Source: Hoeflea sp.
GTDB lineage: Bacteria; Pseudomonadota; Alphaproteobacteria; Rhizobiales; Rhizobiaceae
Length of the DNA stretch: 64,000 nucleotides
Reading direction: 5' to 3'
Assembly (NCBI GenBank): GCA_020637795.1
Contig: JACKJT010000003.1
Coordinates: forward strand, 434,001 to 498,000
Position numbers and translations under genes: made by a program
Shown: piece after piece, positions 1-6,971 of the stretch
How the letters are laid out: every line of letters begins with the position of its first letter
How positions within the stretch are numbered: position 1 is the stretch's first letter
The notes under the pieces: generated by a model
The model's input: only the letters and a program-made list of their open reading frames with translations
Told to the model about the DNA's origin: nothing
Database searches by the model: none

Positions 1-84
1 CCAGCCCGGCAAGACGCGTTCGAATGCGTGATCCGCCGTCTCAAGCCCTTTGAAAGCCATCGAAATCATGCGATAGCCGGTCAT
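1..84 (-). CDS. Possible 5' end of a gene running off the left edge
   Basis: On the minus strand an ATG at 84 opens a frame that stays open for 28 codons to the window edge, divergent from the threonine aldolase gene. Further in-frame ATGs lie at 69 and 60. There is no clear Shine-Dalgarno sequence, and the peptide is too short for me to recognise a family. It could be the start of a real gene or chance. Confidence 0.25.
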   Translation of the reverse strand, partial: MTGYRMISMAFKGLETADHAFERVLPGW

Positions 85-110
85 ACTCAAGCTATCGGAG
101 GCCGACGCTC

Positions 111-1160
111 ATGATCTTCACTTCGGACAACTGGGCGGGCGCTCACCCGGCAATCGCGGCTTCGCTCTCGGCCCATTCGACCGGTTTCGCCCCGGCCTAT
201 GGAACCAGTGATCTCGATCGCAAGGTTGAGCAGACCTTCAACGAGGTCTTCGGACAGGAAGTCGCGGTCTTCTTCGTCGGCACCGGCACCGCTGCCAATT
301 CACTGGCTCTATCGGCGGTCAACCGGCCGGGCGGCGTGTCCTTCTGCCATCGCGAGGCCCATGTCATTGCCGATGAGTGCGGAGCACCCGAATTCTTCAG
401 CCACGGCTCGCGGCTTGTGCCGGTGGACGGACCGGAAGGCAAGATGAACCGTGCAACCCTGGAAGCGGAAATCGCCCGTTTCCCGGAGGGCTTTGTCCAC
501 GCCGGCCAGCCGATGGCCATCACCCTGACACAGGCCACCGAGGCCGGCACGGTTTATACAGCCGACGAGATCCGCGCGATCGTAGCGATTGCCAGAGCCC
601 ACGGGCTGCCGCTGCACATGGATGGTGCCCGCTTCGCCAATGCGCTGGTCGCACTCGATCTCACCCCCGCCCAGATGACCGCAGACCTCGGCGTCGATAT
701 CGTCTCGTTTGGCGGCACCAAGAACGGTTGCTGGTGCGCAGAGGCTCTCGTCTTTCTCAATCCCGACATGGCCAGGCAGGCTCCCTTCATCCGCAAGCGT
801 GCGGCCCACCTGTTCTCCAAGAGCCGGTTCATCGCTGCCCAGTTCGACGCCTATTTCGAAAACGGCCTCTGGCTTGAGACCGCCCGCCACGCCAATGCCA
901 TGTCCGCCCGGTTGCAGGCCGGGATCACCAGTTCGGGCAATGCACGGCTGGCTTGGCAGAGCCCTGCGAACGAAACCTTTCCGATTGTCTCGAAGGCGCT
1001 TGCCACCGAACTCGCGGCAAAAGGCGCCATGTTCTACGAATGGTCGCCGCCGCGCTCGGCGGCCCAACTGGTCGGTCCGGAAGAAACCATGCTCCGGCTG
1101 GTGACGAGTTTCGCCACCACTCAGGATCACGTCGACCGGTTTATCGACCTCGTCGGCTAA
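111..1160 (+). CDS. Low-specificity L-threonine aldolase family enzyme (PLP-dependent)
   Basis: The 349-residue protein belongs to the beta-eliminating lyase/threonine aldolase family (fold type I PLP enzymes), which split L-threonine or L-allo-threonine into glycine and acetaldehyde in the cytoplasm. The family pattern is visible throughout. An early NWAGAHP segment is followed by a GTGTAAN cofactor-phosphate region, an HMDGARFANAL segment with the Asp that contacts the pyridine ring, and the PLP lysine in SFGGTKNG (Lys204). Length is normal for the family. The ATG at 111 is preceded by a GGAGG-like element. The gene stands alone ahead of the bufferin operon with a 179-base gap. The exact stereochemical preference cannot be read from sequence. 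Confidence 0.9.
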   Translation: MIFTSDNWAGAHPAIAASLSAHSTGFAPAYGTSDLDRKVEQTFNEVFGQEVAVFFVGTGTAANSLALSAVNRPGGVSFCHREAHVIADECGAPEFFSHGSRLVPVDGPEGKMNRATLEAEIARFPEGFVHAGQPMAITLTQATEAGTVYTADEIRAIVAIARAHGLPLHMDGARFANALVALDLTPAQMTADLGVDIVSFGGTKNGCWCAEALVFLNPDMARQAPFIRKRAAHLFSKSRFIAAQFDAYFENGLWLETARHANAMSARLQAGITSSGNARLAWQSPANETFPIVSKALATELAAKGAMFYEWSPPRSAAQLVGPEETMLRLVTSFATTQDHVDRFIDLVG

Positions 1161-1224
1161 AGCCGGTCAATACCCGCTAATATCGCCGTTCAGACAGAGT
1201 AAACGCATCACGGAAGGCTCACGC

Positions 1225-1266
1225 CCAAGTGATGGTGGATAACGTGCGCTTGATTTCCAAGTGATG
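1225..1266 (+). promoter_or_regulatory. Spaced 10-bp direct repeat upstream of the bufferin operon
   Basis: CCAAGTGATG occurs at 1225-1234 and again at 1257-1266, exactly 32 bases apart (about three helical turns), in the gap before bufA1. A short hairpin (CCGGAC, 1291-1296, with GTCCGG, 1304-1309) follows, probably in the leader. This is a candidate regulator binding site; no regulator can be named. Confidence 0.35.
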
Positions 1267-1339
1267 CGACAATTCGTCATGGTTCTCCTGCCGGACAACA
1301 ACAGTCCGGAAACAGATTAAAACATCCAAGGAGAACACA

Positions 1340-1645
1340 ATGTCGCAGAAGACACTTATCGGTGCATCGGCTCTGGCTGGCGCAGTCGCCATGGCTATTT
1401 CGGGCGCAACCTTCCTCGCATCGACCCAGGGCGCAGCAGCTGCCACCGAAAAATGCTATGGCGTGGCCATGGCCGGCAAGAACGATTGCGCAGCCGGTCC
1501 CGGCACCACTTGCGCCGGCACGTCCAAGGTCGACTACCAGGGCAATGCCTGGAAGAACGTCGACGCAGGCACCTGCACCACGATGAGCCTCGAAGGCGGT
1601 CGCATGGGTTCGCTCGAGCCGCTTGATCGCGACCTGCCGGCCTGA
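1340..1645 (+). CDS. bufA1: Bufferin-type RiPP precursor, DUF2282 family
   Basis: This 101-residue exported peptide has a Sec-type signal (a Lys-containing N-terminus, a hydrophobic stretch at about residues 6-27, and a run of alanines before a likely cleavage near residue 36). The mature part carries four cysteines at 39, 50, 58 and 79, the DUF2282 pattern (KCYGVAMAGKNDC). DUF2282 proteins are the BufA1 precursors of bufferins. These are peptides whose central cysteines are converted to thiooxazoles by an MNIO enzyme and which bind copper in the periplasm. The strong AAGGAGA Shine-Dalgarno sequence lies 7 bases before the ATG. The gene is directly followed by bufB, bufC and a DoxX gene. The function is inferred from family and operon and is not shown here. 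Confidence 0.85.
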   Translation: MSQKTLIGASALAGAVAMAISGATFLASTQGAAAATEKCYGVAMAGKNDCAAGPGTTCAGTSKVDYQGNAWKNVDAGTCTTMSLEGGRMGSLEPLDRDLPA

Positions 1646-1673
1646 TCCGTCCCCCGGAAAACGGAGTCACGAG

Positions 1674-2594
1674 ATGACGCAGTCCGCCCCCAAATCGCCG
1701 ATTGTCGAGACGTCCCGTTTCCCGGCCAGCCCGCTCCCGCCACGTGCGGGGGCGGGTCTGAAGACCGAACATGTCGATGCCATTCTGGCCGATGAGCACA
1801 GAATCGGTTTTCTTGAGGTTCACGCCGAAAACTACATGGGCGACGGCGGCCCCGCCCATCGTGCGCTTGCCGCCATTCGCCGCGAATTTCCGCTCTCCGT
1901 CCACGGTGTCGGCCTTTCCATCGGTTCCGAGAGCGGAATCGACCCTGCGCATCTCGAACGCCTTGCCGGCGTCGTAGAGCGCTACGAACCGGCCATGGTG
2001 TCCGAACACCTGGCCTGGTCGAGCCATGATGCAGGCTATTTCAACGACCTTCTGCCCGTCCCCTACAATGCGCAAACACTTGACCGCGTTGTCGCGCATA
2101 TCAGCCAGATCCAGGACCGGCTCAAGCGTCCGATCCTGCTGGAAAACCCCTCCACCTATGTGGGTTTCGAACAATCGACCATGAGCGAGACCGATTTCAT
2201 CCGCGACATCGCCCGCAGATCCGGCTGCGGTCTGCTGCTCGACGTCAACAATGTCTTCGTCTCGGCCACCAATCATGGCTGGAAGCCTATTCACTATCTG
2301 CGTGATTTCCCGCTGGAACTGGTGGAGGAAATCCACCTCGCCGGTCACGCGGAAGATGTCGATGACGAAGGCGATCTTCTCCTCATTGACGCCCATGACC
2401 GCCCGGTGGCCGATGCGGTCTGGAAACTCTTCGAGATTGTCATCAGCCAGGCCGGCGCCCTGCCGACGCTGATCGAATGGGATAATGATGTTCCGGAATG
2501 GCCGGTGCTGCGCAGGGAAGCGCTGCTCGCTGACGCCATTCTCGACCGGCTTGGGCCGGCATCGCTGCTTGGGTCGCGTCATGCCGCGGAGTGA
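1674..2594 (+). CDS. bufB: MNIO-family oxidase (DUF692), bufferin maturase
   Basis: The protein belongs to the DUF692/MNIO family (multinuclear non-haem iron-dependent oxidases, TIM-barrel fold), which modify cysteines of RiPP precursors. Metal-ligand regions of the family are visible in order: EVHAENYMGDGG, VHGVGLSIGS, SEHLAWS, ENPSTYV, DVNNVFVSATNHG, HLAGHAED and LIEWDND. The preceding gene is a DUF2282 precursor and the next a DUF2063 partner, so the expected job is oxidation of the bufA1 core cysteines in the cytoplasm before export. I chose the ATG at 1674 because a GGAG lies upstream and the family homology begins just after it. An upstream in-frame start at 1623 would overlap bufA1 and lacks support. 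The coding sequence overlaps bufC by 14 bases. Confidence 0.88.
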   Translation: MTQSAPKSPIVETSRFPASPLPPRAGAGLKTEHVDAILADEHRIGFLEVHAENYMGDGGPAHRALAAIRREFPLSVHGVGLSIGSESGIDPAHLERLAGVVERYEPAMVSEHLAWSSHDAGYFNDLLPVPYNAQTLDRVVAHISQIQDRLKRPILLENPSTYVGFEQSTMSETDFIRDIARRSGCGLLLDVNNVFVSATNHGWKPIHYLRDFPLELVEEIHLAGHAEDVDDEGDLLLIDAHDRPVADAVWKLFEIVISQAGALPTLIEWDNDVPEWPVLRREALLADAILDRLGPASLLGSRHAAE

Positions 2595-3384
2595 AACAGA
2601 GATCGGCGCCGGGCAGCACGATTTTAGCGCGGCCCTGCTCAATCCCGAGCTGCCTTTGCCTCAAGGTATTGTCGGTCCGCACGGCAAGAACGCCTTCAAG
2701 CGCTTTGCCGTCTACCGCAACAACGTGACGGTGAGCCTGATCGACGCCCTTGCCGGCATATTCCCGGCCATACAACGGCTTGTCGGGGAGAGCTTCTTCC
2801 GCGACATGGCCCGGCTGTACATCGCCAAGGAGCCGCCGCGTTCTCCGGTGATCTTTGAATATGGCGGCGGCTTTGCAGCCTTTCTCGAGCGTTTCGAGCC
2901 GTTGGCCAGATATCCTTACCTGCCCGATGTGGCGCGACTGGAACGGGCATGGCTTGATGCGTTTCACGCCGCCGACGCCGATCCGCTGCACCCCGGCAGC
3001 CTTGGCGCCATCCCGCCCGAACACCTCGCCGGCACGACCTTCATCGCCCACCCGGCAGCACGCATCGTCAAGAGCGGGTTTGCCGCTGTCTCGATCTTCT
3101 CGGCAAGCCGTGAAGACCGGACGCTCGAGGGAATAAGGCCGGGCGACCCCGAAGACGGGCTGATAACCCGTCCGTTAGACGCCGTCGAAATCCGCCGGTT
3201 GCCGGCCGGCGCCGCGGACTTCTTCACGGCATTGATCGCGGGCGCATCCCTCGGGGAAGCGGCAGGCGAAACCGTCGCCCGGCATCCCGGGTTCGACCTG
3301 CCATCAGCCATTTCAGCAATGCTTGAAGCCGGCGTGTTTTCCGGCTGTTCGTTCGGCGCGGCAAATTCGGAGGAAACCGCATGA
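2581..3384 (+). CDS. bufC: DUF2063-type partner of the MNIO enzyme
   Basis: This 267-residue protein has the HvfC/BufC N-terminal domain (formerly called a putative DNA-binding domain, DUF2063). It shows the characteristic NAFKRFAVYRNNVTVSLIDAL segment, then FPAIQRLVGESFFRDMARLY and a LARYPYLPDVARLE segment. Proteins of this family act as precursor-binding partners of DUF692 enzymes, so the old DNA-binding label is probably wrong. The start at 2581 overlaps the end of bufB by 14 bases, which suggests translational coupling; upstream in-frame starts would lie deep inside bufB. The stop overlaps the next start (ATGA at 3381-3384). Confidence 0.85.
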   Translation: MPRSETEIGAGQHDFSAALLNPELPLPQGIVGPHGKNAFKRFAVYRNNVTVSLIDALAGIFPAIQRLVGESFFRDMARLYIAKEPPRSPVIFEYGGGFAAFLERFEPLARYPYLPDVARLERAWLDAFHAADADPLHPGSLGAIPPEHLAGTTFIAHPAARIVKSGFAAVSIFSASREDRTLEGIRPGDPEDGLITRPLDAVEIRRLPAGAADFFTALIAGASLGEAAGETVARHPGFDLPSAISAMLEAGVFSGCSFGAANSEETA

Positions 3385-3971
3385 CATCGACCATTGATCT
3401 CTTGACCAGCCTGCATCGGCGTGTTTTCGGCAGCCTCGAGCGGCTCGGCGACAGCTGGCTGCTTGGCCTCATCGCACGGTTCGCCTTCGCCGCCGTCCTG
3501 TGGAGCTATTTCCTCAATTCGGCCAAAACCAAGGTTGGCGACGGCCTGTTGGGCTTTTTCTCGATCTCGCCCGGCGCCTATTACCAGATCGCCCTGCCGG
3601 CGGTGGAAGCAGCCGGAGGCGATGTCGACGCGGTGTCGTTCCTGCCGTGGGGCCTGATTGTCTTCATGGGCACCTATGCCGAGTTCATCCTGCCGCTTCT
3701 CATCGTCATCGGCCTGTTCTCGCGCCTTGCCGCCCTCGGCATGATCGGTTTCATTGCCGTCCAGACATCCGTGGACATCACCGTGCACCAGATTGGTACC
3801 GAGAGCATCGGCGCCTGGTTCGACAGGTTTCCCGACAGTATCATCGCAGATCAGCGCCTGTTGTGGATCGTGCCGCTGACCGTCATCATCCTCAAGGGCC
3901 CGGGATTGTTGTCCGTCGACGCATGGCTGACCCGGTCCAGGATCGGAAAACCGCAGCTCGCGGCGGCATGA
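3381..3971 (+). CDS. DoxX-family membrane protein of the bufferin operon
   Basis: This 196-residue protein is predicted to span the inner membrane about four times and belongs to the DoxX/TQO small-subunit family. A segment rich in small and aromatic residues (ARFAFAAVLWSYF) opens the domain, and hydrophobic stretches follow around residues 85-105 and 115-130. DoxX members commonly close bufferin operons; their role there is not settled, with electron transfer or membrane anchoring suggested. The ATG overlaps the bufC stop by four bases. The operon ends here, at a hairpin shared with the convergent Hsp20 gene. Confidence 0.85.
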   Translation: MTSTIDLLTSLHRRVFGSLERLGDSWLLGLIARFAFAAVLWSYFLNSAKTKVGDGLLGFFSISPGAYYQIALPAVEAAGGDVDAVSFLPWGLIVFMGTYAEFILPLLIVIGLFSRLAALGMIGFIAVQTSVDITVHQIGTESIGAWFDRFPDSIIADQRLLWIVPLTVIILKGPGLLSVDAWLTRSRIGKPQLAAA

Positions 3972-3994
3972 AATCCGGATCGCCGGCATAAAAA

Positions 3995-4020
3995 ATGGCG
4001 CTCAGTCTCCTGAGCGCCAT
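3995..4020 (-). terminator. Rho-independent terminator of the Hsp20 gene
   Basis: A perfect 11-bp stem (ATGGCGCTCAG, 3995-4005, with its complement at 4010-4020) encloses a 4-base loop. Read on the minus strand it is followed by a T run, directly downstream of the Hsp20 stop. It also separates the convergent bufferin operon. Confidence 0.85.
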
Positions 4021-4051
4021 AAAGCCTGTTCCATTTGGGGGGGGAACTGGA

Positions 4052-4519
4052 TCAGGCCTGTTTGGCTTCGATCTGCTTCGGGCTTGCACCGGCATCCTTG
4101 CTGATGGCAATGCGCCGCGGCTTCATCGCTTCGGGAATTTCGCGCACCAGATCGACATGCAGGAGACCGTTGCGCAGCGATGCGCCGGTTACCTCGACAT
4201 GATCGGCAAGCTGAAAGCGGCGCTCGAATGCACGCTTGGCAATCCCGCGATACAGGAATTCCGTGTTTTCGGCTTCATTGTCTTCAGCTTTTTCGCCCTT
4301 GACCGTCAGCACGTGTTCGCGTGCCTCGATCGAGATTTCGGTTTCGTCGAAACCGGCAACCGCCATGGTAATGCGGTAGGTGGTCTCGCCGGTCCGCTCA
4401 ATATTGTAGGGCGGGTAGGACTGTGACTGATCGGTCGGTGCCAAGCTGTCAAGCATGGTCAAGAGCTTGTCGAAACCGACAGTGGAACGGTAGAGGGGTG
4501 AAAAGTCAACGTGACGCAT
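4052..4519 (-). CDS. Small heat shock protein, Hsp20/IbpA family
   Basis: This 155-residue alpha-crystallin-domain chaperone binds unfolding proteins without ATP. The sequence has the N-terminal MRHVDFSPLYRSTVGFD segment typical of class A proteobacterial IbpA/HspA proteins. It then has the beta-sandwich core (YRITMAVAGFDETEISIEA), the AFERRFQLADHVEVTGASLRNGLLHV segment with the conserved A-x-x-x-x-G-x-L-like motif, and a C-terminal RRIAI (I-x-I type) motif. Regulation is unusually clear: a ROSE-type hairpin masks the ribosome binding site, and a heat-shock sigma promoter lies about 110 bases upstream. Rhizobia usually carry several such genes, so no specific symbol is given. Confidence 0.93.
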   Translation of the reverse strand: MRHVDFSPLYRSTVGFDKLLTMLDSLAPTDQSQSYPPYNIERTGETTYRITMAVAGFDETEISIEAREHVLTVKGEKAEDNEAENTEFLYRGIAKRAFERRFQLADHVEVTGASLRNGLLHVDLVREIPEAMKPRRIAISKDAGASPKQIEAKQA

Positions 4520-4523
4520 GGAT

Positions 4524-4620
4524 GTCCTCCTTCAGAGCGACTTAAGTTAGCGTTCTGGCATCTGGGCTGCCCCACATTGGGCGGCATCCCTGCCAGCAGA
4601 CCCGGTCTCCGGCGCCTGCA
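4524..4620 (-). promoter_or_regulatory. ROSE-like RNA thermometer in the Hsp20 leader
   Basis: Directly before the Hsp20 ATG, the minus-strand leader GTCGCTCTGAAGGAGGAC (4541 down to 4524) folds on itself. UCGCU matches the ROSE core UYGCU and pairs with the AGGA of the Shine-Dalgarno sequence, leaving the G bulged as in known ROSE elements. The leader is about 100 bases long and holds further GC-rich hairpins, the usual ROSE layout. At low temperature the ribosome site would be closed, and heat would open it. The 5' limit is estimated from the promoter. Confidence 0.8.
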
Positions 4621-4626
4621 TGACCA

Positions 4627-4655
4627 ATGTGGGAATTCCGGTAAAGCGGTTCAAG
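4627..4655 (-). promoter_or_regulatory. Heat-shock sigma (RpoH-type) promoter for Hsp20
   Basis: On the minus strand CTTGAA (4655-4650) is followed after exactly 17 bases by CCACAT (4632-4627). This resembles alphaproteobacterial RpoH promoters. Transcription from here would begin near 4620 and give the leader containing the thermometer. A 10-bp inverted repeat (4571-4580 with 4624-4633) overlaps the -10 element. Confidence 0.65.
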
Positions 4656-4810
4656 ACCTGCCCATATCCGCGAAAGCCTGACCGCCCCCATGAACCTTCG
4701 ATGAACCGGTTGTTCGGTCACGGTTCAGTGGCGGCTCCTCATAGTCCCGGCATCAGACCAAAACAGTCTGGCTCGCCGGGAACATCCCGTCCCTTCTGTT
4801 CCGGGCAACT

Positions 4811-4846
4811 GGCCGGGGCCGTTCGCAAGACGGCGCCGGCCTTTTT
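4811..4846 (+). terminator. Terminator-like hairpin with no gene upstream on its strand
   Basis: GGCCGG-G-GCCGT (4811-4822) pairs with ACGGC-G-CCGGCC (4830-4841) around a 7-base loop, with one G-G mismatch, and is followed by TTTTT. It lies 60 bases before the hydrolase ATG. The nearest plus-strand gene upstream ends at 3971, across the Hsp20 gene. It may be a leader attenuator or the end of an unannotated small RNA. Confidence 0.6.
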
Positions 4847-4905
4847 ACTTGTGTCTGGTCTTTTCCTTTTGACCAAACACGGGCGAACCACTAAGCGAAA
4901 ACATC

Positions 4906-5886
4906 ATGAGCGATGACATTCCCCTGTTGATCGAGACCGATGGAAACCCGGCGCCCGGCAATCATGTCACCGGCTGGTTCGAAGGTACCGGCGGCAAGAG
5001 GCTGCGCTATGCCATCTTCAAGTCCGATGTTCCGGTCGCGCGCGGCACAGTCGTTCTGCTGCAGGGCCGCAACGAGTGCATCGAGAAATACTACGAGACC
5101 ATCCGCCATTTCACCGGACGAGGGCTCTGGGTTGCGACCTTTGACTGGCGCGGCCAGGGGCTATCCGAGCGACTGCTGAAAAACCCGCTCAGGGGACATG
5201 TGCGCCGCTTTGCTGATTTCGAAGCCGACCTGTCCGCGTTTCTCGAAACCATTGTTCTGCCCGAAACGCGCCTGCCCTTTTGTCTGGTGGCGCATTCGAT
5301 GGGAGCGCTGGTGGCGCTTTCGATGGCGCCAAGGCTGACCAACCGCATCGACCGCATGGTGCTGACCGCCCCGTTCGTTGACTTGTCCAACCAGGCCCTG
5401 CCGACATGGGTGCTTCGGTCGGTCACCAGGCTGATGCGCATGATCGGTCTGGGCTGGGTGGGCACTGGCCGGGACAGCTTCCCCAAGCCCTTTGCCGGCA
5501 ACCCGCTGACGACCGATATCGGGAGATTTTCGCGCAACCAGGCGCTCTACATGGCGCATCCCGAACTGCGGCTCGGCCCGCCAAGTGCCCGATGGATCAA
5601 CGAGATGCTCAATGCGATCGACCGCGTCGGCAAATTCGAGCATCTCGACCAGATCAAGGTGCCGACTTTGCTGATCGGCGCCGGAAACGACAGCATCGTC
5701 GCCTCCCAGGCGATTGAAAGCCTTGGCAACCGCTTCCGCGCCGGCCGGGCGATCATGATCGATGGCGCACTCCATGAACTGCTGCAGGAAGCCGACCGCT
5801 ACCGTGTGCCGACGCTAGCCGCCATCGATGCGTTCATACCGCCGGACCAGGCATCCGAACCGGCGTCAGCTGTCAGGTCCGGTTGA
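4906..5886 (+). CDS. Alpha/beta hydrolase, lysophospholipase (PldB-like) family
   Basis: This 326-residue serine hydrolase is of the Hydrolase_4/lysophospholipase type. GRNECIEKYYETIRHFTGRG precedes the TFDWRGQGLS strand-turn, typical of monoacylglycerol lipase and PldB proteins. The nucleophile elbow AHSMGA (Ser near residue 129) follows, then the late acid (GAGNDSIV) and a His in GALHELLQE. No signal peptide is seen, so it is probably cytoplasmic or membrane-associated and acts on lysophospholipids or acylglycerols. The substrate is inferred from the family only. A terminator-like hairpin sits in its leader. The 3' end overlaps the convergent hisN-like gene by 14 bases. Confidence 0.85.
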   Translation: MSDDIPLLIETDGNPAPGNHVTGWFEGTGGKRLRYAIFKSDVPVARGTVVLLQGRNECIEKYYETIRHFTGRGLWVATFDWRGQGLSERLLKNPLRGHVRRFADFEADLSAFLETIVLPETRLPFCLVAHSMGALVALSMAPRLTNRIDRMVLTAPFVDLSNQALPTWVLRSVTRLMRMIGLGWVGTGRDSFPKPFAGNPLTTDIGRFSRNQALYMAHPELRLGPPSARWINEMLNAIDRVGKFEHLDQIKVPTLLIGAGNDSIVASQAIESLGNRFRAGRAIMIDGALHELLQEADRYRVPTLAAIDAFIPPDQASEPASAVRSG

Positions 5887-6649
5887 GCAGCTCCAGCGCC
5901 GCCTCGTGCAGCGCGGCGGAACCGCTGGCGATTATGGTGCCGCCCTTTTCCGGCCTGCCGCCGTCCCAGGTCGTCATCACGCCACCGGCTTCCTCGACCA
6001 GCGGGATAAGTCCGCCGACGTCATAGGGTTTGAGATCCGCTTCCACGACGAGATCGATGTAGCCGGCGGCGACCATCGCATAGGCGTAGCAATCGCAGCC
6101 GTACCGGGCCAGCTGCACGCTCGCTTCAACCCGGGCGTAGGACGGTTCGAGTTCCTTTGCGAAAATCTTCGGCGACGTAGTCATCATGATCGCCTGGTCC
6201 AGCGCAACCCCTTTCCGGGTGCTCAACCGGGTCGCCTTTCCGTTGCGGCGGACCATTGCCTCACCCGGCCGGGCAATGAACCGTTCGCCGGTAAACGGCT
6301 GGTCCATCATCCCCATCACTGCCTTGCCCTTGTGATACAGGCCCACCAGCGTGCCCCAGACCGGCAGCCCGGAAATAAAGGCCCGGGTTCCATCGATCGG
6401 ATCGATGACCCAGACATAGTCCCGGTCAAGACCGACATCCTCGTGCTCCTCGCCGAGAATGCCATGCTCGGGATACCGTTCGGCAATGATCTCCCGGATC
6501 GCCTTTTCCGCAGCCCGGTCGGCCTCTGTCACCGGATCGAACCCGCTTGCATGCTTGTTGTCGATTGCGGCCGGCATCCGAAACCGGGGCAGCGTTTCGG
6601 CGGCAGCCGCTTCGGCAATGGCGTCAAAAAAGGCGATATCAGGAAGCAT
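5873..6649 (-). CDS. hisN: Histidinol-phosphatase of the inositol monophosphatase family
   Basis: The protein belongs to the Mg-dependent inositol monophosphatase superfamily. Metal-binding motifs are all present: GEEHE, then WVIDPIDGT, then PYDVGGLIPLVEEAGG. In rhizobia the closest characterised relatives are HisN histidinol-phosphatases, which perform the penultimate step of histidine synthesis. A SuhB/CysQ-like role is the alternative. The start at 6649 (MLPDIAFFDAI) fits the family N-terminus; an in-frame ATG at 6700 would add 17 residues. The mmgR/suhB-type sRNA starts about 180 bases upstream on the other strand, matching the usual neighbourhood of that RNA. Confidence 0.8.
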   Translation of the reverse strand: MLPDIAFFDAIAEAAAAETLPRFRMPAAIDNKHASGFDPVTEADRAAEKAIREIIAERYPEHGILGEEHEDVGLDRDYVWVIDPIDGTRAFISGLPVWGTLVGLYHKGKAVMGMMDQPFTGERFIARPGEAMVRRNGKATRLSTRKGVALDQAIMMTTSPKIFAKELEPSYARVEASVQLARYGCDCYAYAMVAAGYIDLVVEADLKPYDVGGLIPLVEEAGGVMTTWDGGRPEKGGTIIASGSAALHEAALELLNRT

Positions 6650-6790
6650 TGGAAATTCCGTGAGAGACGAATGGATGGTGGGGAAGGCCGAGGCCAGCAT
6701 TGGGCCGATTCCTGACCCGGCTGGCGCCGAATTGCAAGTGGAGACACTTCGCGATCATTTCGCATCCGCACAAAGTTCAAGGCCTGGATG

Positions 6791-6819
6791 CTTGACTTTT
6801 GTGCGACGCAGCATTAGCT
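6791..6819 (+). promoter_or_regulatory. Putative promoter of the mmgR-like sRNA
   Basis: CTTGAC at 6791-6796 is a good alphaproteobacterial -35 element. The -10 region (TTAGCT, 6814-6819, 17-base spacer) is weak. It places transcription start near 6826, which gives a transcript of about 77 bases ending at the terminator. Confidence 0.5.
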
Positions 6820-6825
6820 TCGAAT

Positions 6826-6902
6826 TACAGTCTTTGACTGTGAATGCCCTCCTTGGGCGTTTCCTCCCTAGATTTCACCGCGCCACAAGCGCGGTTTTTT
6901 TT
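6826..6902 (+). ncRNA. mmgR: suhB/mmgR-type small RNA (alpha-r8 family)
   Basis: The segment forms a hairpin CAGTC/GACTG (6828-6840). It is followed by an outer stem GTGAA/TTCAC (6840-6844 with 6874-6878) that encloses GCCC/GGGC (6846-6858) and the unpaired sequence TTTCCTCCCT. That 10-base element is the conserved loop of alpha-r8 RNAs. It ends in a textbook terminator, ACCGCGC/GCGCGGT plus eight T (6877-6902). Known members sit near an inositol-monophosphatase gene, as here, and in Sinorhizobium mmgR limits polyhydroxybutyrate granule accumulation through Hfq-dependent pairing. The 5' end is estimated. No protein-coding gene lies on this strand, which explains the terminator. Confidence 0.85.
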
Positions 6903-6971
6903 GCCCCGTCATCGCAATCCCGATACCCGCACCGCGGACTGCCCGGCAAGGCTTCGCCGATTGGCATCGGG

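Noticed and set aside
4620..4916. Small ORF of 98 codons between Hsp20 and the hydrolase gene
   Set aside because: It runs through the Hsp20 promoter and the terminator hairpin and overlaps the hydrolase start; the product resembles nothing.
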